Source: Malus domestica (Eukaryota; Streptophyta; Magnoliopsida; Rosales; Rosaceae). From it: a stretch of DNA of 64,000 bases. Location of the stretch: the NCBI RefSeq assembly GCF_042453785.1, contig NC_091670.1, positions 41,303,501-41,367,500 on the forward strand, written 5' to 3'. A program made the position numbers and the translations under genes. A model generated the notes under the pieces. It had not been told where the DNA came from. It saw only the letters and a list, made by a program, of their open reading frames with translations, and did not search any database. Shown here piece by piece: positions 10,793-22,114 of this stretch. The stretch's first letter is position 1; each line of letters opens with the position of its first letter.

Positions 10793-11700
10793 CAGGGCCG
10801 GCCCTGAGGGTAGCCTAAGTAGGCGTCCGTCTAGGGCCCCATTTCAGAAGGGCTCTAAAAAAAATTTATATTCTGTAATTAACATATAAATATAAAAAAA
10901 GTAAGAAATATCATAATTCATTTGTTCATGCAGTGGAAATGTTGGCTTTATTTTTCTTTGAGGTGTTGAGTTCGAAACACGAAGCTGCCTTTCAGTCACT
11001 AGATTTTTCTTAATTTTTCTTGTTTTTCAAATTTATTGCCATCCATCTATCCAATTCCCAATCCATCTCCAAATGCATATAAAGTTATAAAACTCAAGTC
11101 TCTTTGCAATCTTTTTTCTTTCAACTTCTCATTCTCTCCATTTCTATCGAATATTTAAACGAACTTCTCATTCTCTCCATTTCTATTGAATGTTTAAACC
11201 AACTATCATATGGTTTTAAAGATTGTACTTTAAGGTAATCAAAACTTTGAATTATATATTTTTCTTTTCAATAACTTTTTATTCAATGGATTATTTTAAT
11301 ATTCAATTTGTTAGTGTGATATTGATTTTAGAAGAAAAATAACACAAGAGAAACAATTGGCGTTGAATTTATTATACTTGTCAATCAAGTTTTATTGTTA
11401 TTTACTCTCTTGATCATCAAATTTTATTGTTGTTCACTCTCAATCTTAAACTCTTGACTGCAAATATTTAGTACATTTGTGTCTAAAAACATGAATTGTG
11501 TAATGTTCAAATAATGTTTGTATATTTATCTTCTTTTGATATTAAATTTTAATGATATTTGATGTGAAAATAGAACTTTTTATGTATTTAGCGAATTCTT
11601 TTTTATACAAATCAATATACAAAGAACCGGAGATAAGAGAATTTTAGGGCCCCACTTCGAATGATCGCCTAGGGCCCCCAAATTCTCAGGGCCGGCCCTG
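10793..11700. mobile_element. Non-autonomous hAT element with 8-bp target duplication
   Basis: Ends are perfect inverted repeats, CAGGGCCGGCCCTGAG at the left and CTCAGGGCCGGCCCTG at the right, followed inward by near-inverted CTAGGGCCCC and GGGGCCCTAG strings. The duplication CTTGAATC flanks the element exactly (10785-10792 and 11701-11708). Eight bases is the hAT hallmark. The 908-bp interior is AT-rich and encodes no transposase. The terminal repeat itself contains the palindrome GGGCCGGCCC. Confidence 0.9.
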
Positions 11701-11708
11701 CTTGAATC

Positions 11709-13147
11709 CCAAATATCAAACTTTGATAGAATATTTGTTCTTTGACGTGCTGGAATCACGATCTAGTGCAAGATTTGAAGAGAGAGAGAGAAAGGAAGCT
11801 TTGCCCGGCGGTAAGGTGGAGCGACATCGGCGATGGGGTTGTGTGTCGTGTGTGCTCGAGAGTCTAAATTATTTCACTATTGGTTTTTTAAACATTTAAT
11901 TTTTGGTAATATAATTAATTTTATGAAAAATTTAATAGTGTTAATTTAGAGTTAAGTTGAAAAACACGTGTCAAAATAGGATAAATGTGACACATAAGAG
12001 ACATGAGATTCGGGAAAACCCACCCCTCCCCTTATTGTAAATTTCCCCGCCTAGCGAGCGGTGCACCACATGGCATTGTACATTGGAGAGAAGTCTTCTT
12101 TTTTTTTCAAGTGTCTTTCCAATTGAATAATGACATCCGGCATACCTCCCTTTTATCCTTGTCGCATTATAAAATCTCTCTTGCCACATAATCCGATTGA
12201 GGAGGTATAGCCGCACGCCTAGCCTTGCCTATGTCACAACTCTCACTTATACATGAAATAGATAAATTTCATTTTACATTTTATTTTCTAATAAAAATGA
12301 AAGATACTTATTGAATACTCGAATGAACACTCATTATATGATTGTTCTCCATGTTTTCAATATATTTTAACCCTTTATAACTTAAATGTCATTTTATTTT
12401 GTAATTTACGTAACTCAATACAATGATGTATTTTTAAATGTAAATGAGGCTTCACTTGCTACTGGATAATGTTAAGTGGCACTACCGTTTACTAAAGACA
12501 TGCTACTTGGTATGCATTAAGTACAATATTTGTCATAATTTTATATTTAAAGTTTTCATAATAGAATTTTCTTTTAAATGGCTAAATAATATACACCATT
12601 AAATTTATCTATTGTCCCATTTTTTCCCTCAGCCACGCATCTCCTTTTTCTTATCTGATTGCCAGCCGTTAATGTCTTATCCTCCCCTTCCTTTGTTTTG
12701 TTGTTTTTTTTCGGAAAATCTGGAAGAAAAAAAAACCCACCTTTGTCTTTTTAGCAAAGACAAAGCATCCTTTTAGCAAAGAAACAAACTGTGCACCGAC
12801 AACATAGAACTTGAGTTGCTTCTGTTCATGGTTGGCCGAAAAGTTAAAAGTACTTAACCATAAAGCATTTTAAGTCTGTTTTCAATAAATACTTGCATTT
12901 TTATTAAATAGTATAGTTAATACACTACGTAATAGTGTGATTATTAGACTTAAAAAAGTTTCAGTAATGTGATTAGTAAATGTGATACAAATAGTATTAT
13001 TAGATACTAATTTAAATTGATTTTCAATCTATTAGCTAGAGAGCCGTTCACAATCAGATAATACGAGAGATACTACATATTTAAACCAAATGTAAATTTA
13101 TAACGTAGACGTTGATAATTAGGTTGGTCTACTAATCATTACTCCTC
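11709..13147. other. Intergenic, local duplication remnants
   Basis: 12060-12210 matches the unit at 8575-8765 (AATGACATCCGGCATACCTC, then GATTGAGGAGGTATAG). 12750-12830 repeats the TTTAGCAAAGA string seen at 10140. A (GA)n run occurs near 11780. No gene is supported. Confidence 0.45.
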
Positions 13148-13365
13148 ACCATTACACACCAAGCTTGCCTCTATTGGGTTTAACCTTGTTTGCGTCACCC
13201 ACCCATATTCTTCCTCTTTAAAATGACGTCAAAAAAAGCCAAAAGTTGTTAAATTTTCGTCTTTTGTACTACAACCACTTACTCACCCACCGACACGCGG
13301 TGGTTTGGTCAAAAAATAGAGTCGAAGTCAATCACGTGGGACTTGTTGATCGGCATTGCGACAGA
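13148..13365 (+). pseudogene. CRLK-like exon-1 block, copy 3
   Basis: Shares ATTACACACCAAGCTTGCCT, TTTAAAATGACGTCAAAAAA, GTCGAAGTCAATCACGTGGG and GATCGGCATTGCGA with copy 1, in the same order and spacing. An extra base relative to copy 1 shifts the hydrophobic frame, which reads VGLVDRHCD, so this is a pseudogene fragment. It is the copy nearest to the kinase-domain remnant at 25.5 kb, with the LTR complex between. Confidence 0.4.
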
Positions 13366-14194
13366 AACCAACGGAGAAGGTGTAGGCGGATATTGTCGCA
13401 GAGGTCCATTTCGGCCCTTAAAGAGGGAGTTGGATTTTCTTCCTTCTTTTTTTTCCTCTCATTTCCTTCCTTTCTATTTGAATAGTAACGGTTAAGCCAC
13501 GTCAACATTTTATATTAATTTTTTATAGTAAGAGAAAGATAAAATAAGAGAATGTGAGAGGAGATGATAGAAAATGATAGAAAGAGGAGAGGAGAGAATC
13601 ATAGTTCCTGAAAGAGACGGTGGCAGACAAAGAAGTGAGTAACGATGGCGCAGGCAAGTTTCACGTTGATCCTTCAATTAAGTTTCTTTTTAAATGTAAA
13701 CTCTAATTGTGTTACGTGTTTTATTTTAATTTTTAGACAATTAATGTATTTGGTTTGACCATCTTATTACTATAGAATTATTATTTGACCCTTGAAATAG
13801 ACACCATTGATAAACAAAAGTGTACACTCTATAGGACTAAAGTAGAAGAAATTTTTTATTGTGACGGAAATATGGATGATACATCATATGTTTTTATATA
13901 CGTAATGAGAAATTTTATTTTTTAAGTTATTAACTTTTTAACAAACACATCAACCATTTATATAATGACACGTAATATATTACCCCGTGTTCCGTCTCTC
14001 CTAAAGTGGGACATTGTCATTAATATTGATTTGTGACATATCCTTAGAACCATTGATTGCATAAAATATCTGATGTAATGCAATTAGAAACCATAGTATT
14101 CGATGACACATTATTCCTCGTGTACAAGTATGAGAGAAGGGGAATGATCACAATTTATGACTTTCCCATGCCTAGTACTTTTTGGCTTATTATA
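13366..14194. other. Intergenic, no gene seen
   Basis: AT-rich. 13865-14020 is a diverged copy of the unit at 8575-8720 (ATGGATGATACATCATATG, then TATAATGACACGTAATATA). A (GA)-rich stretch lies at 13530-13610. Confidence 0.45.
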
Positions 14195-14846
14195 TTAACA
14201 TCGTATAAAATATTAAATAAATCTCACGTACTTAATACACTTCATATTTGCTTTTTTAATTAAAAATTATCTTAATACACCCCACATAGTTCCCCATAAT
14301 ACCCTCACACCCCACATTCTTAATATATACCTTACATTTTCTACATGCACTCCATATTTTCTATACACCTCACATTTCTCAAATTTTATAAAGCTTTTAA
14401 TTTGGACAAAAAATGCCAACTGAAATTTTGACAAAAGATGCCGCCTAGGATTTAAAGCATATGTGGATTGTTTTCAATTCCACCATTAAAGCTCATGTCG
14501 TATGTTTTTAATATTTGGTGGTAATTTTAGGTGTTTAATTCTTCATGTAATCCCTATGATTCCTCAAAGATGAATACGAACATAGAAGCTTGAATAACGC
14601 ATCAAAAGAAAGATTAAATAATTATCGATGTCATCAAAATCACTAAAACAATACAAAAATATGAAGTCTTACCTCATGTGAAACTTTGGAAACATCAATT
14701 TCGTGTTTCATTCGTCAAAAAATATTTTTTTTCTCAATCAACATGTTTGCAGTTTCATTGGTTATGGTTTTGTTCAACAATGGAGAGTCGGAGGGGTTTT
14801 GATAGTTGAAGAAGATAAATAATACGTTAAAAGTTATTTGGGGTGT
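14195..14846 (+). mobile_element. Dispersed element with a terminal minisatellite, copy B
   Basis: Inverted relative to copy A at 2613-3840. It begins with the minisatellite side (ATACACCCCACAT-type units, 14260-14395) and ends with TTGATAGTTGAAGAAGATAA and then TTATTTGGGGTGT, both found in reverse in copy A. It breaks off exactly where the LTR starts at 14847, so the LTR element landed in or beside it. Confidence 0.55.
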
Positions 14847-16208
14847 TGTTTGGACCCGATTTTACATCATCGGCCCGAGTAATTGAGGTCGTTGAGTGAG
14901 CATGGTTCTTAACCGTCGGATGAGAAAGTTAAGATAACTTGTCATTGTTAAAAGATAATATTATGGTTTTTAATCATAATAATTATCTTTCAATAAATTA
15001 TCTCGATTTTCTTGTACAAAATAAATGGGATAAAAATCATAGCCCCAACGAAGAGACAGGCGGAACAGTCCGAGTTAATTTGGATTTGTTAGCAGTGTAT
15101 TGTGTGGATCAGAGCAACTCGACTTGGCTTCTTATCACGTGGCATAGCATGGGATTTGCAAGGCTTGAATAATGGTGAGATAGGAGACCTAAACAGGCTG
15201 GGTTATTTATGGATGTTGTCAGATGAATTGAATTGATGATGGACTTGGCATGAGTGCCGTGTGAAAGGCTACTAGCTATATAATATATATATATAGCTGC
15301 CGTATAGTCTGCATGCCATGTGAAAGGCGCAAACTATATATAGATATAGATATATATAGATATATATAGATATCTATATATATATATATATATAGATATC
15401 TATATATATCTATATCTATATATATATATATAATTGGTTGCTGTTTAGATGAACGTTATTTGTTCAAATCCAAGCATGCATGTTATCTTGGGATTCGATG
15501 TGATAAGACTAAACACAAGGATCGAATTTGGTTGCATTTTGACTAAGTTCAGAGTCTTGGGAGTAGTAACTAGTAAGTCTTATCCAAGGCTCAAGTCAGT
15601 GGAAGAGTTTTAATAGCTTAGGAGTCTTTATCAGCTTATCAACCAGCGCATACTCGTCCTTATAAATACAAGACACTGTGCAACATTTCAGTCTTTCCAA
15701 TTCAACACACAAATTTGCCCTACGCAAACTCTCTCAACAACTTTGAGATTTTTATTTTCTTTTTCCGCCAACACATCTTCAGTTTGGATAAACAGCACTG
15801 TGAAGGCAACCGGTGATACATTTAGTTCGGATAAACAACATTATAGCCATAGAACTAGCTAACCGTGGAACACCTTCAGTTTGGATAAACAGCACTGTGT
15901 CAAGACCGACTGGTTATCTATCCAAGTCTCAGTCGGGAAAGACTTTTGGGTCTTTATTGGCAGAGGTCATCTCATTAGCTTTTTCGGCGATGTGAGGTGT
16001 TACAGTTTACTAAGGCTCGACACATTGAACGCTGAGTTGTTTTTATGATTGGATACTCATGAGTAAGTTTTAGAGTTCGACATTCTGACGGTCGAACCAT
16101 ATTTACCATTAAGACATATATCTGTTTTAAGTATATGTGCCCCTATACTGTAGTGTTGATTCGGTGTGCTTATACCCTTACAAATATAATCACCGTGACC
16201 GAATCATA
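14847..16208 (+). repeat. LTR copy 1 of the LARD-like element
   Basis: Begins TGTTTGGACCCGATTTTAC. It contains a leader-like stretch TATAAATACAAGACACTG (about 15662) that fits an LTR core promoter, followed by repeated CAGTTTGGATAAACAGCACT motifs. It shares nearly all of its length with the other two copies. Confidence 0.75.
15276..15433. repeat. AT/ATAG low-complexity palindrome
   Basis: A run of TATATATAGATATC-type units inside LTR copy 1, longer here than at the same site in copies 2 and 3 (16611-16628 and 24228-24297). This looks like local expansion of a simple repeat. Confidence 0.7.
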
Positions 16209-16931
16209 AAATTGAGGCCGTTGAGTGAGCATGGTTCTTAACCGTCATATGAGAAAGTTAAGAAAATTTGGTATTGTTAAGAGATAATATTATGGTTTTT
16301 AATCATAATAATTATCTTTCAATAAATTATCTCGATTTTCTTGTACAAAATAAATGGGAAAAAAATCATAGTCCCAACGAAGAGACAGGCGGAACAATCC
16401 GATTTAATTTGGATTTGTTAGCAGTGTATCGTGTGGATCAAAGCAACTCGGCTTGGCTTCTTATCATGTGGCATAGCATGGGATTTGCAAGGCTTGGATA
16501 ATGGTGAGATATGAGACCTAAGTAGGCTGGATTATTTATGAATGTTGTCAGATGAATTGAATTAATGATGGACTTTGCTTGAATGTCGTGTGAAAGGCTA
16601 CTAGCTATATAATTATATATATATATATGGTTGCTGTTTAGATGAACGTTATTTGTTCAAATCCAAGCATGCATGTTATCTTGGGATTCGATGTGATAAG
16701 ACTAAACACAATGATTGAATTTGGTTGCATTTTTTACTAAGTTCAAAGTCTTGGGAGTAGTAACTAGTAAGGCTTATCCGAGGCTCAAGTCAGTGGAAGC
16801 GTTTTAATAGCTTGGGAGTCTTTATCAACTTATCAACCAGCGCATACTCGTCCCTATAAATACAAGACACTGTGCAACATTTCAGTTTCTCCAATTCAAC
16901 ACACAAATTGCCCTGCGCAAACTCTCTCAAC

Positions 16932-17919
16932 TAGGGGTGGGTTCAAAAAACCGAAAACCGAAAAAAACTGAAAACCAAACCGAACCGAAACCGAAAAAAC
17001 CGAACCGAACAAAAAAACCGAACCGAATTGAAAAAACCGAACCGAACCGAATTCTTTTGGTTCGGTTCGGTTTTAGTGATCTAGAAACCGAACCAAACCG
17101 AACCGAACCGAATTAATTAAATTAATTTTTTTATTTAATTATTTGTTTTGGATATTATTTTCTAAACCCAATTTGTAAGTTAAAATATGCTAAACCCAAT
17201 GTGTTGCCAAACTTTAAGCTCAAAATATTAAAAAAAAGTCCTATAAAAACTTTAAACCCTAACCTATTATTTATCCCCCATATAAGGTTCCGGAGCCAAA
17301 CCTCATCCTGAAGTACCTACATCCATCTCCATAGCACTGTCTACTTTTGTCTCAGCTTTCTTTTCCAAATCTACTCTCATATAACATGTAACAGAATCTA
17401 TAAACATTTATTTCGGGTAGATTACTTAGGGAATTTGTGATGGAAAAGAATCCAACACACACTAAATAAATCCACCCACGCATTTCTTTTACTAATCAAG
17501 TTGTCAACATGCAGTTACAAGCAAACAACCCTGATCTTTGAACAACATCATACAATTTAACTTTTCTAAGTCATTTGTACGATTTTTGTGTTGTGATGTT
17601 GTTAGTTTGGACTTTGGAAGACTTGATTGATGATTTTAGTTCAACTTTAAATGTTTATTTTCATTGTCTTTGATTATAGTTAGAATGCTTGTGTTATGAT
17701 TGTGTTGGATACGTTAAAATTTAAAATTTCAATGTTTTTCATTTTTTGAAAGAAAAAAAAAACAAAAAACCGAAACCGAACCGAAACCGAACCAAAAAAA
17801 ACCGAACCGAAAAAAAACCGAACCGAAAAAAAAATGAACCGAACCGAACCGAACCGAAATTTCGGTTTGGTTTCGGTTTTGGCAAAAAACCGAACCGAAT
17901 TAAACCGAACCCACCCCTA
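16932..17919. mobile_element. hAT-like element with AACCG arrays, 8-bp duplication
   Basis: Ends are TAGGGGTGGGTTC and GAACCCACCCCTA in inverted order, flanked by the exact duplication CTCTCAAC at 16924-16931 and 17920-17927. Both sub-terminal regions are arrays of AACCG/AAACCGA with their reverse complements (16950-17115 and 17755-17905), each able to fold on itself. The middle (17120-17750) is AT-rich and non-coding. A 101-codon frame over the right array is a by-product of the repeat. Confidence 0.85.
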
Positions 17920-18356
17920 CTCTCAACAACTTTGAGATTTTTATTTTCTTTTTCTGCCAACACATCTTCAGTTTGGATAAACAGCACTGTGAAGGCAACC
18001 AGTGATATCTTCAGTTCGGATGAACAACACTATAGCCGTAGAACCAAATGACCGCTGAACACTTTCAGTTTGGATAAACAGCACTGCGTCGAGGTCGACT
18101 GGTTATCTATCCAAGTCTCGATCGGGAAAGAATTCGGGTTTTTATTGGCAGAGTTCATCTCATTAGCTTTTTCAACGAAGTGAGGTGTTACAGTTTACTA
18201 GGGCTCGGCACATTAAACGCCGAATTATTTTTATGATTGGATACTCACGAGTAAGCTTTAGAGTTCGGCATTCTGATGGCCGAACCATATTTACCATCAA
18301 GACATATATCTGTTCTGAGTATCTTATACCCTGGTGTCGATTCGGCGTGGTTATAC

Positions 18357-21300
18357 TGTGAAATCCTGTTCCTGGACTTCACTATTGCAAACTACACTTT
18401 AATATTAAGGAGTTTTTATAATTTATATTTTATTTTTGGGAATTTAATATTTATGGGGTCCTAATTAGTTTGTAAAGGGACCAATAAAAAAAAAGAAAAG
18501 AAAAAGGGGAGAGGGTGCAACGAATCAGGAGAGGAGGAAAATGAGGGACCAATAGGGGGAAGAAGGAAAAAATGAAAAGGGAAGGAAAAGAGGGTGGTTG
18601 CGGGAGAGAAATGAGGGAACATGGGAGGCCAATCAAAAAAAAAGAAAAGAGAGAAAGGGGAGGGGTGCAGAGCACCCAACCTGAACCCTTTCTGTGACCC
18701 ATACACCCGCACCCAACCCGGTTGAATTTCCGGCCACCTCCACCATAGTTTAAGGCGATTTTCACCCCTTTAACACCTGCAAACATCATTACGCCCCTTC
18801 TCCTTCGTTGATCACCCAAAAATCGACAAGAATTGGTTCGATTTCATTAAGGTTTACACCGTGGGTGCCGCGAGGAACCATGACGAAATCCACCAAATGT
18901 GAAACGATATCCTCCAATTACCACCACCATTAGACTTCCCTTGGACCTAGGAACAAATCTCGATCAGTGGTTGAGGCGTCGAAGTACATTTTGAGGTTGA
19001 ATCGGAGAACACCCAATCCTAGGGTTGCATCGGATTAAGGCTGATTTTAGGTGTTTCCCGGCCGAATTGGACTTCGTCCCAGGTATGAAAATTTCTCATC
19101 TCACTAAGAACTACTTGCCTGTAAAATTTGGTAATTTTTAGAAATAGTTGGAATTTTCCGGTGAGTCGAGGCGGCCGGTCACCACGTGCAGCGGCGCATG
19201 GGCCGAGACCCCCACCTACCCTTCCTAGATTAATTTGGATATCATGATTCCATATGTGAAGTTTGATTGACGAAATCTCATCGTATGACTATAATTTGGA
19301 TAGAGATTGCCCTTTGGACCTTAAGTGAATGGACGATCTGACCGTTGGATCGTCACCAAACTTTAATACGTTATAGTATGTAATAGTTGAGGACCTTAGG
19401 AAGTTACGGATCGGGAATTTGATGTACGGATCTTCCTGAAGTGGATTTGTAAGTTTGTAAAATAAAACGTTGACCGCGCACCGGAAATTGTGATTGACGA
19501 AGATCCGATCGTTGGATCGTAATGAAATTTAGTATGTTGTTCTTGAAACATAATGTGGGCTGTGGGAAGTTATGGATCCGAAATCCGATGTACGAATCTT
19601 CATGATCAAATTACGTAGAGTTGTGGACCTTATCGTTGACCGAGAGTTGACTTGTGGTAACCAGTCTTAAACCGTTCTAAATATTAAAATTAGTACTACG
19701 AGACTAATTGAAATCTAGTGGGCCTATAGTGGTAAGATATCGACTTGAATATATGGAATATGATTATTATCTTAATTTCTTATATTAGTATCATTTGTGA
19801 ATATGAATTGGTCTTATAAATATGATTTCTATTGAAATGTTATTTTTATATATTTAGCCATAGACCAATGCTAATTAAATATGATTTGGCTTGTGTATTG
19901 ATGATGTTTGTGATATATATGTGTTTAAATTAACTTTTAATAATGTGAATGATAATTATGATGAATGATATGGCAATTATGGAATCTAAATATTGTTTGA
20001 TAATTATTTGGATATGATTGCCAACTGAATACCTATTTGAACTTGGCACTATTACCTAGCATGAGATGGAGATGAAAGTCAGGAGATGAGTTAGGTACTT
20101 TATTAGATTTTTAATAGGAATAGTAATTGAAGGATTCCTTGTGTTGTGCTCCGTATGACTAGATGCTGGTTGATATGTGGAGTTGATAGCATGTATGCGT
20201 ATAATTATGTATAATGTGTGATGATGAGACTGCACCATGTAGCCGTAGTGCATGGATGGTCCTGGTTGGTTAATCCGCATTAGGGGACCATACTATTTAT
20301 GGATCGTGCTTGGTTAATCCACATTGGGCGATCCTTATGGCCATTTATACTTATGGGTGATCATGCTTGGTTAATCCACATTGGGTGATCACTGCCTAAC
20401 AATTATGTAGGTATGACTCTGCTTGGTTAATCCGCGTTGGGGAGTCATTACCTACTTAGTTATCCTAGTCCTGCTTGGTTAATCCGTGATAGGGGACCAT
20501 AATATTTATGGATCGTGCTTGGTTAATCCGCGATAGGTGATCCTTATATCTTTGGTATAGCCGTACACGCACATTTAGGGGTGATCATGCTTGGTTAATC
20601 CACGATAGGTGATCACTGTCTAACCGATACATAGGAGTGACTCTGCTTGGTTAATCCGCAATAGAGGGTCACTGCCTACTTGGTTACTGAAGAGGTGGTT
20701 CTGCTTGGTAGGGGGCCACTTCCTGTTTGGTTACATATGTAGGCTTCAGCTGAATTGCGTCTTTCTAACCCTAGTTTTTAATGCACATATGAAAGATGGT
20801 TTTTTAGAATTTTGTGGTTTGAATTAGAAAAGTCGTTGGATGTATGGGTGACTCCTCTGGAGTTTTTAGCGGCTTGATTATGATTTCATAAAGCATGATT
20901 CTATACTCGACATTTATAGATTGTGATTGATGGTCTGATTTTATTGAATATCACATACTTGTATTATTGTCACTCACCCGGGCTTTGCATCTTAACCAAG
21001 TTCTGATTTGCTAGTGCACTATTCCCTTGATGTAGGCACTGAATATGACAGGTCTGGGTAAAGTACAAGAAGTAGCTTGGTGTTTTAGTTCTGTTGAGTG
21101 GTCTGGAACCCAAGACTGTTGGATTTTGTTGAGTGGTCTGGATTCCTTGCTCTTGCTCATTTCCATAAGGTTAGTCTAGAACCTTAGATTTGAATGAATG
21201 AGAATTACCACGATAAACCTTGTGAATATAAATTAGAATTATCAGGTTATTACTTAGAATCCAGGCAGGGAGTTATGTAGAATTCCTTTAATTAATTTCG

Positions 21301-21893
21301 TGCATTGATATGTGATCTGGTTGACTGATTAACGTAATTAAATGTTAATATCGTGTCTCCTTGACTCAGGGAATGGGTTACTTGAGGTGATTGTGGAATG
21401 ATGTTGAATATGATTGTTATTAATATGATTAGATCAGTGATCAATGCAACTAGAGGATACTATTGTGCTTTGTTGATTCTTTGATATATTACATGATATG
21501 AATTGCGATTTTATGTTGAAACATAATGATATATATGATGGATGAAATAGAAACCTTGATTGTCATGTGGGTTGTTATGTAGCTTGAATTAAATAATTTC
21601 ATACTTGTCAAGTCCAAATGTTTGATTGAGGAATGTTATGCCTTTTGGCTTAAACAAACTGTGTTATATGTCGAGTTGTAGCGAAGACGAACTATGAATG
21701 GCTTGATCCATGTGTAGGGTACGTAGGCAGTCTAACGAGAAGGTTGCAGCCATAAAATGAACAAAAATTTACTTCGCAATTCGAGGCATGGCATGTGCTT
21801 GGTACATATCTCGGAGACGGGTATGTTAGATATATGGTTATTTGATGACATCACGTGTCAATCCTGGACGTACGTCGGGATCGGGGCGTGACA
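18357..21893 (+). mobile_element. 3.5-kb TG...CA unit, probable solo LTR (Ty3/gypsy type)
   Basis: Starts TGTGAAATCC and ends GGGGCGTGACA, with the 5-base duplication TATAC at 18352-18356 and 21894-21898. TG/CA ends with 5-base duplications are what LTRs have, and the closing GGGGCGTGACA is common on plant gypsy LTRs. No primer site, gag or pol was seen inside, so it is best read as a solo LTR of 3537 bases, unusually long. Internal related stretches occur at 19330-19420 and 19500-19600 (CGTTGGATCG and GGAAGTTAYGGATC). It holds the hairpin array described separately. Matching duplications argue for intact edges. Confidence 0.7.
20257..20720. repeat. Array of nine hairpins with a shared loop and varying arms
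   Basis: The loop TGCTTGGTTAATCCGCRWTRG recurs about every 50-60 bases, and each copy is flanked by short arms that differ from unit to unit yet pair with each other: TGGTCC/GGACCA (20257, 20285), GGATCG/CGATCC (20301, 20329), GTGATCA/TGATCAC (20357, 20386), ATGACTC/GAGTCAT (20413, 20442), GTCC/GGAC (about 20468, 20494), GGATC/GATCC (20510, 20539), GTGATCA/TGATCAC (20581, 20610), GTGAC/GTCAC (20637, 20668), GTGG/CCAC (about 20695, 20715). The fourth has outer arms GTAGGTA and TACCTAC as well. Units 1-4 and 5-8 form a higher-order repeat. It is not CRISPR: no constant repeat with unique spacers, and the genome is a plant's. Confidence 0.85.
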
Positions 21894-22114
21894 TATACCC
21901 TTACAAATATAATCACTGTGACCGAATCCGACGCTGACGAATTATGAACTCCTTAGAACTAGCAGCCTTGTCTTCCGGCTCTAGAACCCGAAAGCCAAGA
22001 ATGTTCCTTCCTCGGCTGCAATCGCAAGATCGAGAAGTCAGCAGCGCATCCAACGCAACATCAACACATTTTACTCTGCGCACCACGTAGGCTTGGTAGT
22101 TTTTAGAGTCAACA

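Larger units (their letters stand above)
16209..22114 (+). repeat. LTR copy 2, split by two nested insertions
   Basis: Homologous to copies 1 and 3. It is interrupted by a hAT-like element (16932-17919) and by a 3.5-kb TG...CA unit (18357-21893), both with exact target duplications that let the LTR be read through on either side. It ends at AGAGTCAACA, just before the primer-site-like sequence. Confidence 0.7.

Noticed and set aside
17739-18051. Arg/Asn/Pro-rich protein on the plus strand and Phe/Gly-rich protein on the minus strand
   Set aside because: Both are translations of the AACCG repeat at the end of a transposable element.
18451-18819. Two overlapping minus-strand frames of 83 and 122 codons
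   Set aside because: They lie within the 3.5-kb LTR-like unit and are low-complexity Phe/Pro/Ser strings without homology.
20257-20720. CRISPR-like array
   Set aside because: Plant nuclear DNA; the constant part is a hairpin loop, the variable parts are paired arms rather than unique spacers, and no cas genes exist.
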